A stretch of 64,000 bases of DNA from Nymphaea colorata. Its lineage: Eukaryota; Streptophyta; Magnoliopsida; Nymphaeales; Nymphaeaceae. The DNA lies in the NCBI RefSeq assembly GCF_008831285.2, contig NC_045144.1, forward strand, positions 9,339,886 through 9,403,885, written 5' to 3'. Below the pieces are notes generated by a model. That model saw nothing but the letters and a program-made list of their open reading frames with translations. It did not search any database and was not told the DNA's origin. Position 1 is the stretch's first letter. Every line of letters begins with the position of its first letter. The position numbers were made by a program, and so were the translations under genes. This document shows, piece by piece, positions 1-12,863 of the stretch.

Positions 1-240
1 GTCAATTTCCCCGGGTTGAAGATGGTGTTGATTGTCCCTTGTTCATCCTCACCATGCTTTCTTGCATTTGGGTCATCATACCGATCAACTTCATCATATG
101 ACCTTATTATTCTTCTGATTTTTCTCTTTTGCGATCTCCTTGATGGAGATCTGTTCCAATACATGATCGTCCCTTTGATTTACTAACATCATAAAAATCG
201 AGGCGACAACTTGGCTTTAATACCAATTTGACATAGTGAT
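1..240 (-). mobile_element. Edge of a decayed LTR retroelement (leader and possible PBS)
   Basis: Read on the minus strand, the segment around 213-225 resembles a degenerate initiator-Met tRNA primer binding site (TGGTATTAAAGCC). The bases further left then read as a short gag-like stretch rich in Met and Gln that ends in a stop near the window edge. The DNA to the right (about 230-860) would be the LTR, but I could not find its partner. The element runs off the window, so family and completeness are unknown. This is inference from one weak motif. Confidence 0.3.
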
Positions 241-865
241 TAGAGTTCCTCACTCTACTTTCCGTGAGAAAAGCACCAAAAGCAAGAACAGAAGGGGAAA
301 ATGCAAGAAAACAAAGGGGAATTCAATAATCAAATTAAAGTTAAGGTTTTGTCAATGCAAATTAGCCCTAATCACAAGAAAAGAGGCCTTTTTAAGTGGC
401 ATAACCCTAAGATTCGAATTGGATCTTGGGTCCACAAAAACTAAAAAATCTAAACCAAAAAATACAACAAAGTCCAAATAAGCCTAACGGATCCGAATAT
501 AAGATCTAGTCTACTCTAGACTATACTGCGTCAGAAACAAGTGTTGAGAGCTTCGCTGTGAAAATTGGTTCTCCAATTTCTTAACTCAATCTTGTTCGTC
601 AGTAAAAATTTTATGCAAACTTTCTTAGTGAATCAAGACGGCTGAATGCTGTTTGTGCTTGGCTCACTGCAGACATTGTTCTAATTGAAATTGATCCTTG
701 ATAAGAAAGTCAGTGGAGTGGTTGGTAAGAGTGAATGATTGATGAATCATGAATGGTGCTTTGCTTTTAGGAATGAGATCAGGAAAAAGTAGAACAACTG
801 AAAATAGAATAAATTGGAGCTGCAGAGTTATGTGACTGCTTTCAGTGTGAAATCTGAATTGGTTA

Positions 866-1265
866 TGTTGATCGACCCACTTTTGAGCTTGAGCCCCTGG
901 TTTGGGGGATCCCAACCCACCTCCTAGTAGTTTTGGCTCCAACCCTAAAAAAGCTAGGAACCAGGACAACCATTTATTTAATAAACCCATTTATAAAACC
1001 TTGAAGACCCCACAATCTTCAATACGAGACTAAATTTTTGGGATGTTACAATCCACTCCCTTTACACACACTTTCGCTCATGTGGGACCCCAAGTCCGAG
1101 TGTTGAACCGACTCTGATACCATTGTAACGACCCGACTCACTCCTGCACTCGGACCTTTGGTCAAGTGGATCCCAACCCCCCCTAGCAGTTTTGGCTCCA
1201 ACTCAAAAAGGCTAGGAACTTAGACAACCATTTATTTAATAACCCTCTTTAAAAACACAAAAAAT
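866..1265 (-). mobile_element. TRIM-like miniature LTR element
   Basis: Two direct repeats of about 100-140 bp (about 866-985 and 1125-1255) share the core GATCCCAACC, TAGTTTTGGCTCCAA or TAGCAGTTTTGGCTCCAA, and ACAACCATTTATTTAATAA. Between them on the minus strand lies a primer binding site (TGGTATCAGAGTCGG, 1108-1122) just after a repeat ending in GTTACA. A purine run (AAAGGGAGTGGA, about 1051-1062) precedes the other repeat, which starts TGTAACATCCC. The internal part is only about 60 bp and has no coding capacity. This is the layout of terminal-repeat retrotransposons in miniature. The right-hand repeat appears truncated. Confidence 0.5.
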
Positions 1266-1269
1266 ATTT

Positions 1270-1620
1270 CAGCCAAGAAAATGGCAAAAAAAAGTTGTTA
1301 AAAGAAAACCAAAATGAAAAAAAAAACATGTTTTTTTCATGTTCTTTTCCCATTTTTTTTATTTAGGTATTTTTTTATGGTTTTGAATGCCAAGCTGCTT
1401 GTTTCCATTTTTTAATTCTTATTTGTTGCTTATCTACTTATTTTTTGACAGTATTATTACTTTCTCATTTATTTTATTTTTCCTAATTTTTAAGTTTTTT
1501 TAAATTTTTAAAAAATTTACTGTATTTTTTCGTTTTTTCTTGTTTTTTTCAAACTCGCCATATTATTTATCAGGAAAACCTCATTTTTAAAAATGAAAAA
1601 ACTATATTTGTGACCAATGT
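1270..1620. repeat. Dispersed T-rich repeat, copy 1
   Basis: This T-rich block matches 13290-13590 along most of its length. Shared landmarks, in order, are AATGCCAA, a TTTGTTGCxxATCTACTTAT run, TTTCTCAxTTATTTT, TTTTCAAxCTCGCC, and GAAAAACCTC or GGAAAACCTCA. No terminal inverted repeats or coding capacity were recognised, so the class is unknown. Confidence 0.5.
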
Positions 1621-1621
1621 T

Positions 1622-1705
1622 GTTAAGTGCGATGATGCAAACCAATGCGTTCAGCCTATGAGGCGAGGCGAGGCGAGGCGATGCAAAACGAGGCGAAGTG
1701 ATGCA
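1622..1705. repeat. AGGCG-rich repeat
   Basis: A short run of tandem GGCGA units (about 1660-1682) is flanked by GATGATGCAAACC and GATGCAAAACGAGGCG. GGCG-rich ends like this occur on small plant DNA transposons. A related motif (GGCGCCTTG) appears at about 5995 and 6917, but no complete element could be delimited here. Confidence 0.3.
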
Positions 1706-2409
1706 TAAGCATCATGACGAAAATTTTGAAGCATATAATATCCTTAAAAATAATATAAAAAATAAAAAGACTGAAATAACAAGTACATAAATAAAGAACA
1801 ATGCAAAGCACATTAACTAGTATTATTGTTAATCATCATGTCTTCCACTGGATTCAGCTATTGCCAAATCAAAGTCACCTATTATTGTTAATCAAATTGC
1901 AGTGTAAATAACTGGAGAAATGTGTAAAGATCAAAGTAAAACGTAGTTGGGCTCAGCCATATTCTCCAACCAAACATGTGGCTGTGAGGATCAGAGGTAA
2001 TGACCTATGTCCAGCCTTTTTGCCCCGTTCCAATTTTACGCTCGGAGACCACAACCTTAGTGAAGAGACATTTTCACTTGCCCATGTATGCAAATCGTTG
2101 TAGCCCCTTCCCTCTGCCTTCCATTCCTTGATGTAGGAAGAACAATCTGTGTCTGTGGACTAGTTCATAGTTCACTTATAGGAAAGGTGAGAAGATTGGA
2201 AGAGCTGCATGTGAAACATTCAAACCGATATGGCAAATCCTTCTCAAATCTAAAAAAGAACATTTTAACAAGAAAGAGGGCTGCCAGCTAGTGACCCTTG
2301 TTGCAGCAGAGGTTAAAACCAAGAAACAACTGCCAACTGGTGGCCTATTAGCAGGACAACCAGCAAGAACAGCTGCCGGCTGGTCTACAATCCTTGCCAG
2401 CAACCTTGA

Positions 2410-2458
<49 letters not shown>
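2410..2458. repeat. (CA)n(GA)n microsatellite
   Basis: Compound dinucleotide repeat of about seven CA then about 17 GA units. Reading frames across it yield only Ser-Leu or Arg-Glu runs and are not genes. Confidence 0.9.
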
Positions 2459-2462
<4 letters not shown>

Positions 2463-2639
2463 TTTACCATTCACCACTGGAGGTTAATCGACAGTTGCAG
2501 ACAGTTGGAATGTTCACCAGACAGCTAGAGAGAAGGACAGTAGCACATGGAGGTAGAGGGTTTGCCGGAGAGATAATGATGAAGAACTCTTAGAGTTCAG
2601 ATGGAGAAAGGGTTTACAAACCCTTTATTCCTTAACATT

Positions 2640-3385
2640 AGAGCTCAACTAACGTGAAAATTTACAAAAAAAAATGTTTTTAGAGGGGGAAAGAAAAAAA
2701 AAAAAAACTTTGTCCGAAGTGTCCGCTTCAGGCACAGCATGCACATCATGTTGATGCACGTGATCAGCTCCGTGGGACGCACACAACTGGTCGTTGTGCG
2801 CCTCACATATAATATTTGATGCGTTAAGTGCTCTGGTGTGTGCTGAGCTGTGCACATCATGCCTTGATGCATACACATTTAACAACACTGTTTGTGACTG
2901 GCTGAAACTTAAAATCTCTCTCCATCTAGAGAGAGAGGGAGCTGGATAGTGGTGCCATTGATTTCAGTGTGATGGCTGTATTGGTTATGCTACACTCTGT
3001 TCAGCAGATACCAAGGTGTACATATCCTTTCTTTTGAAAATTTGATAGAGGGAATGGATTGTGAGAGTTTATGTTTCATGGTGGCTCTTTTTGGAACAAT
3101 TGACCGCTACAATTTTTAAATCTCCCCCTTCTTGCTTTCCCAATGTGGATGCAGTTTCCATGAGATGAGATTACTGTTTACCTATATTTTCATTTCTAGT
3201 AATTTTTTTTCTTGATTAATGGTGGTTTGAGTTGACAATTGTGCATTGCATTCATGCTCATAGTTTTCTCTCTTTTACTCCTGATGCAGCCAACTGATTA
3301 GCTTTCAGTACTTCTGTGCTTTATCTTTTATTTACAGCCTGATTGTTTTTGTGTCTGATCTGCTGAACTATGGAACCAATTGCAG
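2640..3385. other. No gene seen; likely upstream intron of the E4 ligase
   Basis: The stretch ends in a good 3' splice site (CCAATTGCAG at 3376-3385) directly before the first recognisable E4 exon, so it is most likely intronic. I could not find the preceding PUB1 exons anywhere in 1-3385. Either this intron exceeds 3.4 kb or the 5' half of the gene lies outside the window. Confidence 0.5.
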
Positions 3386-6300
3386 GACCTTTCTAGATGC
3401 GAAGAAACACTCTCAAACTTCCGGGCGATGCAAGCACAAGGAAGCACTCCACAACTAGAGGAAGATATAAACCGACTGGAGGCTGAAATCGAGAGGCTTA
3501 CCCAGGAAAAATTGTGTTATGAAGCTCAGATATTGAGGGTACTCATTGGGACCTTGATGAAAACTTTTGATTTTCTAGATTAGTCGTTTATAACATTAAT
3601 AATTCTTAGATGGTATTTCAATCAATCAATAATTCTGCTAGTATTTCATTCTTAACATACTCTTAAGGCCCAGGATACCAAAATGTGAATTCTATATAAG
3701 AAGTTATTATATCTGCCAGGTTTGCTTGTCTATCATATTGTAATACACTAGATTGAAGAGGCTTCTTATTCTTTAAATATAAGTAACTGTTATGGTGGGT
3801 CGAGTCCATAAAGTGCCACAACTCTGATATCTTTATCTGGCTTCATATTCCATTTTTGTTATATGCTTCTGAATTTTGAACCTACCTTGCAAGAATGTGG
3901 GTGGGATTACGACATTTTTAAAATTTCTGGGGATAAGGATAAAGAGTGCCAAAGTGGAGTATTCTTGTCAAGTTGGTAAAGCTCCTGAAAAGACCAGCTG
4001 GGACCAGTTGGTGCAAATTGGCCCCAGTAGTCTCCCAAGAGAAAATCACTTGAAAGAATATGGAGTCACAACAATTGAATTGTCAAAAGCAATAAAAGGC
4101 ATATCATTGTTAGATTTAGAAGAGGGCACAAGAATTTGTTTACAAAGGAGAAGGAGAAAACAGAGAGATGGGATGTTAATAGAGGAGAAGGTGGGGGCTC
4201 AACATGTCACGGTCTACAATACGGATCGTGGTCTTACAATACAGCTTTCAGAAGCACCATCCAAAACATTTTTTTTCATCCAAAAAATAGCCACGTTTTT
4301 AAAACCTGGTTTTTGTCATGTCACCAAACACATAAATCAGGTTTTCAAAACTAATAAAAAAATTGGTCTTCACAAAAACCAAATTTTCAAGGTGTCGTCA
4401 GAATGCAACCTTAGGGTTTTGAAAACTTGGGTTTTTTTTTTGATTTTTTGAGAAAAGAACTACTTAGTTGGGACGACTTAGAGTTTTGAGAAAAATAATA
4501 GACATCTCTTGACTTGAAGAAGATAGCAATCTCTGTGGGCATACCTTTTAGAGTCAGTGACAAGCCCTAGACCTGACCTTGCTTTTATGCCATGTCAGAT
4601 CTAAAAGAGAAAACGGAAGTCTGCCAACAAAGGAGGAGGAGAAAATGCTGAAATGGCGGGCAGGACCTGTTATGATTGTCAATGTGAATTGTGATCTTTT
4701 ATGCTTCATTGTATTTGAGATTTACAATATCTTCAATGGACATAACTGTCCTTAAATACAAAAGAAATAGTACACAAATATCCTTATTAAACAACATGCA
4801 CACAGATCGGACAATAATTCACTTTGGATCTGGATGAGAACGAATCTGATCCAGTCCATGATCTAGTCCATCATCACAACACCTTATTAAGCGTGTCACT
4901 GAAAATCAAATAAACGCACCAACTACATGTAAGATTGTGTAGGATAATCAACTAAATTGTAAATCAATTAAAAAACACAATGCACAGAGTATATCTGTGA
5001 TTGTGTAAGGTAATCAACATTATAAGTAGCAGTTCTATTTAAGAGACCATATGTAAAGTCATAGTCTCATTATGGGCTGATAAATTTGTACGCTTCAAAG
5101 TAAATGCCTTGAACTATAATACCAAAGAAATGTGTGTAACCCTGTCTTGCGTGGGTCAGCATAAGACCATAAAGTTGAAAAGGTCAAGAGTTCAACACGA
5201 GGGGTTCATCTTTGGCTTGACCTGGTAAATGGTCTACCTGATCGAGCTTGCCAACCTAAAAATAAGGGAATGGTAATTCAAGGTCTAAGCATCTCTCACT
5301 TTCTTATTTTTGTGGAAATGGTCATTTAAAACTATTAATATTAGATTCATGCAGTCAAGCACATGGTGACCGTGAGTTACTGAATCTGAATGTTTCGAGA
5401 AAACTCTCTGGTTAACCATCTTTTCAGGCCTTTGCTGGTGATGTTTCTCATAAGCTGCTGAAGAAGTTAGCTTAGTGGCTTACCTCCTGTTGTTATAAAT
5501 CAAGAATCCATATACTAATCTCGCCTTTTCAAACTTAAAAATTGTTTTAAGACTATTTCATACTTTATGTTAATGCTGGGAAAATGGTTGTCATTCTGAA
5601 TTACTATTGCTTTTTTCATGGAGGTGATGCCAAAGGAACAAAAAACATCAAATGTCTTGGATGTTGTACTTGTTCCTGCATAGATAGTTGTATTTATTTG
5701 TCAAAGGACAGATCCCTCTCTCTCCTTATATATATATGTGTGTGTGTGTGTGTGCGTGTGCGTGTCTGGCTGTGCGCATGCGTGTGTATCAGTTAAGCCG
5801 TGGATCAGGTTTTTCATGTAAAAATGTGGTTCTATAGGTCATGAAGTTTTCATGTAGTGTGGGCAGTTTATTAGTTAATCATTTGGAAAGTCTCATTTAG
5901 TGTCAAAATCAGATGATCACCTATGTATATATATTGTCAGGTGCAAGGTAAGCCATGGGTCAAGTCCATCACTTAGGTGATGGGATATGTGTTGGCGCCT
6001 TGTCGCCAACACGCTTAGCCCATGGGAAAGTGAAAAGTCACCTTCCCTTTCAATTAAAGTTTCTTAATTGAGTATATATTGTTATGTACTTTATTTTGTA
6101 TTAATTACGTATTTTTGTGTTGATTATGCTTTTGTATGTAGACTGTTGCATGTATATACTGTTAGTCACTTCGTCTGTTATATAGTATTGTGATACCTCA
6201 TACCTGTTATATGTATACGATAGTATGATTATGTTACATACCTATATGATATAGTTATCTTGATTGTTAATTTGTTATACCTGTTCTAAACTTATATAAA

Positions 6301-8231
6301 CTTATTATGTATATACTATTATGTACTGTTAGTCTGTTTTGTTAGCCTGCTGTTATGCCTATTATGTGTTTTGTAATACCTGTTATATGTATTATTAATT
6401 TGTTATAATACTGTTATAATACCTGCTGTTATACCTGTTATATGTATTGTAATACAAACAATTTGTTATTCCTGTTATATGTATTGTAATACCTGTACTC
6501 TGTTATACCTATTATATGTACATAACCATACGAATGTATACATATAATGGGTATCACAATACTACATATTATATATGTACTGTTACTGTTGTGTACTTAT
6601 ATGTATACTATTATGTACTGTTAGTCTTTTTATTATATTATGTTTTTCTGTAAGTACAGATAGATTAAAGCCTTCTTGCGGATTTACATTCCTTCTTCTA
6701 GTGATTAGATTTAGTTTTCTTTTTTCTTTTATTGGATTACATTTATGAGTAATGTTAAAATTCTTCTATTGATTTTGCATATTTAATGAAGTCAACAATT
6801 AATTTTTGACTGTTTAAGTTGATTATGCTTGTTATATTACTACTCTCTACATTTCAAATATTAGTAATAGTTAATCAAAATAAAAATTGGTTGCCTTTTT
6901 ACCTAGGCCCGCCTAGGCGCCTTGGCACCTTGACAACACATATATAATATATATATATATGTGTGTTTGTGTGTGTGTGTGTTCTTAGGGGCAAGCTAAG
7001 CATAGGTCATAAAGTTTTCATGCACCGTTAGTTAATCATTTGGAAGGTCCCGTTAAGTGTCAAAATCAAATGATCCAAGATTATTTCAGACACAATAGAT
7101 CATGTTGGTTACTTCTGTACAGCTTGCAATAGTTGTTACCATCAGTATTTGAGGGCATTATAATCTGTAAAGTGTGATGAAAAAATTATGAGGGATTAGG
7201 TGCTTAGTTTCATATCCTCCATTAATAACACTCTTCCCTATATCTATATTCATTTGGTTGTTTGCGTATAGTATTGCACTATTGCTTCTCTAACATTTTC
7301 TTGTTTCATTACTCTTCATAGGATGGTGCACTTATTCAGCAAGGACTATCTTATTATAGGCTAATGATTGTATGGCTGGTGGACCTTGTTGGTGGATTTA
7401 GATTGCCTCTGCCTTCTGTTTGTCCAATGATATTTGCGTGCATGCCTGAGCACTTCATTGAAGATGCCATGGAATTGCTTCTCTTTGCTTCTCGGATCCC
7501 AAAAGCTCTTGATGGTTTTTTGCTAGTGAGTAGTCTTGCTTGCATTTTTCTTTGAAGATTAGTATATATTTTCTCATTAACGTGATTCATTACATTTCAT
7601 CATGAAACAATAATAAGTTGAACGATTGGGCAGTCTAGTATCTTAATACTCTAAGAAGGTAGATGCTAATAGAAAAGGTGCTCAACATAAGTTTGTTCTG
7701 CGAACTGCTTGCTGGTTCACATCGCTTAATACAAGTCTAGAGATAAATAAATGAGATTATGGACAATATGATCTAGAGGAGTTTTTATCCAAAACATATC
7801 CTGAAAGTGTGGTTATGGCTAAATTAATTTTTCTTTATGTTTATTTTTTCAGGATGATTTCATGAATTTTATTATCATATTCATGGCAAGTCCGTCTTAT
7901 GTGAGAAACCCATATTTGAGAGCAAAGATGGTGGAGGTCTTGAACTGTTGGATGCGCCAGAGAAGGTCTCGATTGCACTTCATTAGTTGAACTTTTCTTT
8001 TCCTCTCTCTTGATGCTTGTCTATTTTCAGGCTGTATGGCTGTATCTCTCCTTTTATTTTGGTTTCTTGACTACTATCATGGTATAGGACTTTTAACAAA
8101 TTTTTGAACATTTCCCCTTTGATGCTAGAATACCTGTATCTCATATGATCATAGTGAGAGATTTAGAGGAATCAGTCTTCAAATCTTCACTGAAGTTCTG
8201 GTCTTGCAGAAAATCAGTGATAGGAGACACA

Positions 8232-8291
<60 letters not shown>

Positions 8292-8494
8292 TGTGGGTAT
8301 CGATCAGCCTCTCATCCCTAATTTAACATTAATCTCATATTGTACACATATGGACAATAAGGTCCCTAAATACAACATACTGACATAGGATACATGATGC
8401 CATTAATCAAAGAATAAGACATATGCAAAATAAAAGATACACCTAACATAGTGTGTACAACATGAGACATGTTTGGTGTTAGAATGTATGTATT

Positions 8495-8549
<55 letters not shown>

Positions 8550-11500
8550 ATGTGCATGTACATTACATATATTAGTGTGCTAATATATGTCTTACATATA
8601 TAGATATGTGTATATTTTAGGGTACCTAGGTCATACTTGTAATTTTCCTTTTTCTTTTATGTATTTTTCTATTTCTTTTTACACCTTTATTATTATTTAA
8701 GAGGGGAACTAGCTGTTGGGCCTCTCTCCAACGGCTAGAATTCTAGCCGTTGGAAATGGCCCAACAGCCATTTCCCCTCCTCCTCTCTTCTTCCCTTGTA
8801 TTATAAATAAAGGACTGTTGTCCCCTTTTAGGTCATGGCTTGTTAAGCCACATCTTGTAGTATTTTGCCTTGTTTGGCTGAAGATCAATATATTTTCCTT
8901 ATCCTCTTGTTAGAGGATTCTTGTGTATTGCCTTGTTGAGTTAGTGAGAGATTCAAGAGTGATATTCTTGAAGTATTTGCCTAACTTGGGCCTGATTTAC
9001 ATTTGGATCCAATCCAAACATGTTACTACATGCGCTTTAACAGACAATACATGAAACTGTGGCTAGGCAGCCACCTTTTCAGATAGACTGGACCACCTAG
9101 GCTATGTTACATGGGTGGGGGTGCCAGTGTCAGTTTGGATGCGGGGTGTGGCTAAAACTTCGGCGGCCACCTTTTATAGTTTTTTTTGCTGAAAAATAGA
9201 TTTTATGCAAAGGTCATTTTAGTTTATTTTTAAAGTTTTATATTAAATAAAATGAAGTTTTTTTTAAAATATTGGCAGTCTGGTCGTCCTTTAAAAAGGA
9301 CAACCAAGTGATGTCCTCTTTTTAAAAGGATGAGAGAGAGTGAGATGCCTGTGATTGGAAAAGAGGGGAGAGAGAGGAGGGAAAAATTGGGGGAAAATAA
9401 AAAGAAAGAGGGAAAAAGAAAAAGGAAAGAAAGGGAGAGAAAGAGGAGAAAGAAGAGAGAAAAGGAAAAAATGAAAGAAAAAGAAGCAGGTGCAGCCCCT
9501 GTGCGTGTCGGAAGTGCAGCCATGTCCACACCCACGTTGCATCAATGCAGTTGCAGCACCCTAAATGAAGCACCCATGTGACATAGCACCTAGGTAGCCA
9601 AGTGAAAAGTATGTTCTAAGTTCTTTCTTTTCTCCTTTTCTTTATTCTTCTACTTTTATCTTTCTTGATTCTTTTTATTAGTTTTATTCTTTATGCCTTG
9701 GCCTCCCTGTGCCCCCGGCCCGGCCCCCCTGCTCCTTGATTTCGGTTGACATTTTTATTCTTTTCCTTCTAGTTCTTCTTTTCTTTTCCTTTTCCTTTTT
9801 CCTCTTTTTTTTTTCTTTCATTTGCTGTTTTTGGCCTGCCTAGGCACCGACCCTTTTTGAAAGCTCATCACTAGGGTCCATCTAAATATAAATGCTGGTA
9901 GTATACTGGTGTTTTGTGATGAAATAGTTGACTCTTTTAGCAAATCCAATTGGCAAATATATATACATTCAGATTAAAACTTGTAACTTCCATTTTTCTA
10001 AAATCTCGCACACCACTTTCCATTACAGCTTATGTGAATATTAAAAAATTTATTTTTATTTGTTTTATGTCTGTGCAGTGAGTCCTCTGCGATGGCAGCA
10101 CTCTTTGAAGGACACCAACTTGCCCTTCAACATTTAGTACACAACCTTTTGAAGCTTTATGTGGACATTGAGTTCACTGGTTCTCATACACAGGTAGTTT
10201 CATGACAATTATGCTTATTTTAATTTTATCTTATTTATATATGCTATCTTTTGTTATCCTTTTTCCGCCCTGGTGTTCCATTATGTTCTGCTGTTCAAAT
10301 TGGACTTTCCAAATGCATAATGTGCCAACCATTCATAAAGTTCTTGCCTTCCTGTTCCTGGTATGTTTTCCATGCTAGCTCAGATTCTCTAGAAAGTGTA
10401 ATGAATAATCAGAAGATTATGTTATGACCACAATAAAATAATGTGAGTTTTTTTTTTGGGGTGGTTGTTCAATGCTTCTTGGTTGCTTGTTACTGCTGTA
10501 TGCATTGCAGCCATTATCTTGACACTTCTACTGGGTCAAGGTGTCAGTGTTTGGCACTAACATCAGCATTCCATTCCATCAATACATCATCTTCCGTACA
10601 CAAAAGCGACTTTCCCAAAGTGTAGATTACAGCTACAAGTTTGTTCTAAATTTACTTTTGATATGACAGCCTGCAAGCCCTCCAATCATCTGGACTGGAT
10701 GGCTGAGCATGGTCTTCATTGGTGCAAACATTTTCTTTGAGATATTATGTTTCTTTGGAAAATGTTGGGAAATATGGAAGTTTAAAAAATTTGAAATATA
10801 TAAAGCTAACAGCAAAGGTCGCAAAAGCTTTAGCCATTGACTGGTACGTACAGATATTACAACCAGCAGACTATAGCCACCTTTCTAGTACAGTTTTGCA
10901 GGTTCTGTATTTGACATCACCAACGGTAGTGGCACAAAAGGGTGTGCTGTTTCTTTCATGTGGAATTTCTTTCCAGCTCCTGAGGGATATTTCTAGCTTA
11001 AGTTTTCTGGTTTCATATATTTGAGATCCCGATTGTAGTGTCAAAAGAGAGTTTCTTTTCTGTTGCTTTTGGTGTATCAGTGACAATATGATTGATATCT
11101 TGTGATTATACTTGTCAGTCTATTAGTTATTTTGATTTGTTTTTTTTGATATTGACAGTTCTATGACAAATTCAATATTCGCCACAATATTGCGGAACTG
11201 CTTGAGTATCTGTGGCAGATTCCTAGCCATCGGAATTTATGGAGGAAAGTAAGTTTACTTTTTTTATTTTCTATAAAATGTATTTGGTTTCACATGTAAA
11301 ACTTTTTGAAGAAAAGTTCATGAGAAACTTATTTTTTTTGGTTATTATCTTTGTTTATAACTATCCAGATTGCAAAGGAAGAGATGAAGGGGGTGTATTT
11401 GAACTTTTTAAATTTCCTTATCAATGATAGCATCTTTCTGTTGGACGAAAGTCTGAACAGAATTCTTGAGCTTAAAGAGATAGAAGCTGAGATGTCGAAC

Positions 11501-12832
11501 ACTGCAGAATGGGAACGCAGACCTGCTCAAGAAAGGCAAGATAGAACACGCCAGCTTCATGCCCAAGAGAATGTAGGTTCAGAGTTTGTTTAAGAGTACT
11601 CTCCTGTGTTTCAGTTCTAATTATGCTATCCTTGTTTGATCTCTTCCTTTTATGAAGAATGACAGAATAAGTTCCTCGTGTAAGTCATTGCATGCACATG
11701 TTGATATTGTAGATTATCCGGATTGACATGAAATTGGCACATGAAGATCTGGGTATGCTGGCCTTTACGTCTGAGCAAATTACTGCACCGTTCCTCCTTC
11801 CTGAAATGGTGCCGTTCTCTCCCTTGCAGGCGTGACTAATATTGTATCCCTAATGCCTTCATCAACTGTGTGCTTAGTTTTATCTTGGTTCTTCTGATTC
11901 CAGGTTGAAAGAGTGGCAAACATGCTGAACTACTTCTTGTTACAATTAGTGGGACCCCAGCGAAGAGCTCTTAGCTTAAAGGATCCTGAAAAGTATGAAT
12001 TTAGACCAAAGAAGTTACTCAAACAAGTGAGTCGCTCTCATCAGTAGTTGATATAAGTTTCATACTTCACTTCCTTGTCTTGTTTCTTCATTCCTTGTAT
12101 AGCATATCACCAACTATGCTTTATATATTATTTGTTGGTGTATAGATTGTGGACATCTATGTTCATCTTGCAAAGGGTGATAAAGAAGAAGTTTTTCCAG
12201 TTGCAATATCTAAGGATGGTCGATCGTATAATGATCAGGTACTTTGTTACTCTTATATCATTGCCTTTGCTTACAAATTTAAGCTAGTCTGGATGCATCT
12301 TAGCAAGTGCATTTGCATTTCTTTTCCTGATTCTCTGTTGTTGGATCTAATGGCTGTTACAAATGCAACCAGTTGTTTACAGCTGCAGCTGATGTTCTTC
12401 GTAAAATAGGTGAAGATGGACGGCTAATTCAGGCATTTGTTGAACTTGGCAACAAAGCCAAAGCTGCAGCTTCAAAAGCAATGGATGTTGAAGCTGCCTT
12501 GGGGGACATTCCAGAAGAGTTTCTTGATCCAATTCAGGTAAGTGAAGTTTGAAATCTCTCAGGAATTGCCTGCAAATCTTGTAAATCTTCCATGCTTGTT
12601 TATGTGTTTACTACAATCATATGCCCCAAGCAAATTTAAAAACGTCATCATTATTATCCCTACTTATTGTATTATGGCATTTTTCTGAAAACCCTGCTAA
12701 AGGATGGTTGTTTCTAAGATGTGGGTAGTAAATGTCCTTCTTCTCTTGGTACATCTTTAAAATCTCCTTGTAGTACATAACTTTCTTTTGGCTTGGGAAG
12801 GGCATACAAACTAGGGAGCACCATTCTGATTT

Positions 12833-12863
<31 letters not shown>

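Noticed and set aside
3876-4451. 191-codon plus-strand reading frame
   Set aside because: It lies wholly inside the first recognised E4 intron, has no family resemblance, and its end is low-complexity T-rich repeat DNA.
9230-9581. Several 80-100 codon frames on both strands
   Set aside because: All arise from the purine-rich block and encode only Lys/Glu/Arg or Phe/Ser/Leu runs.
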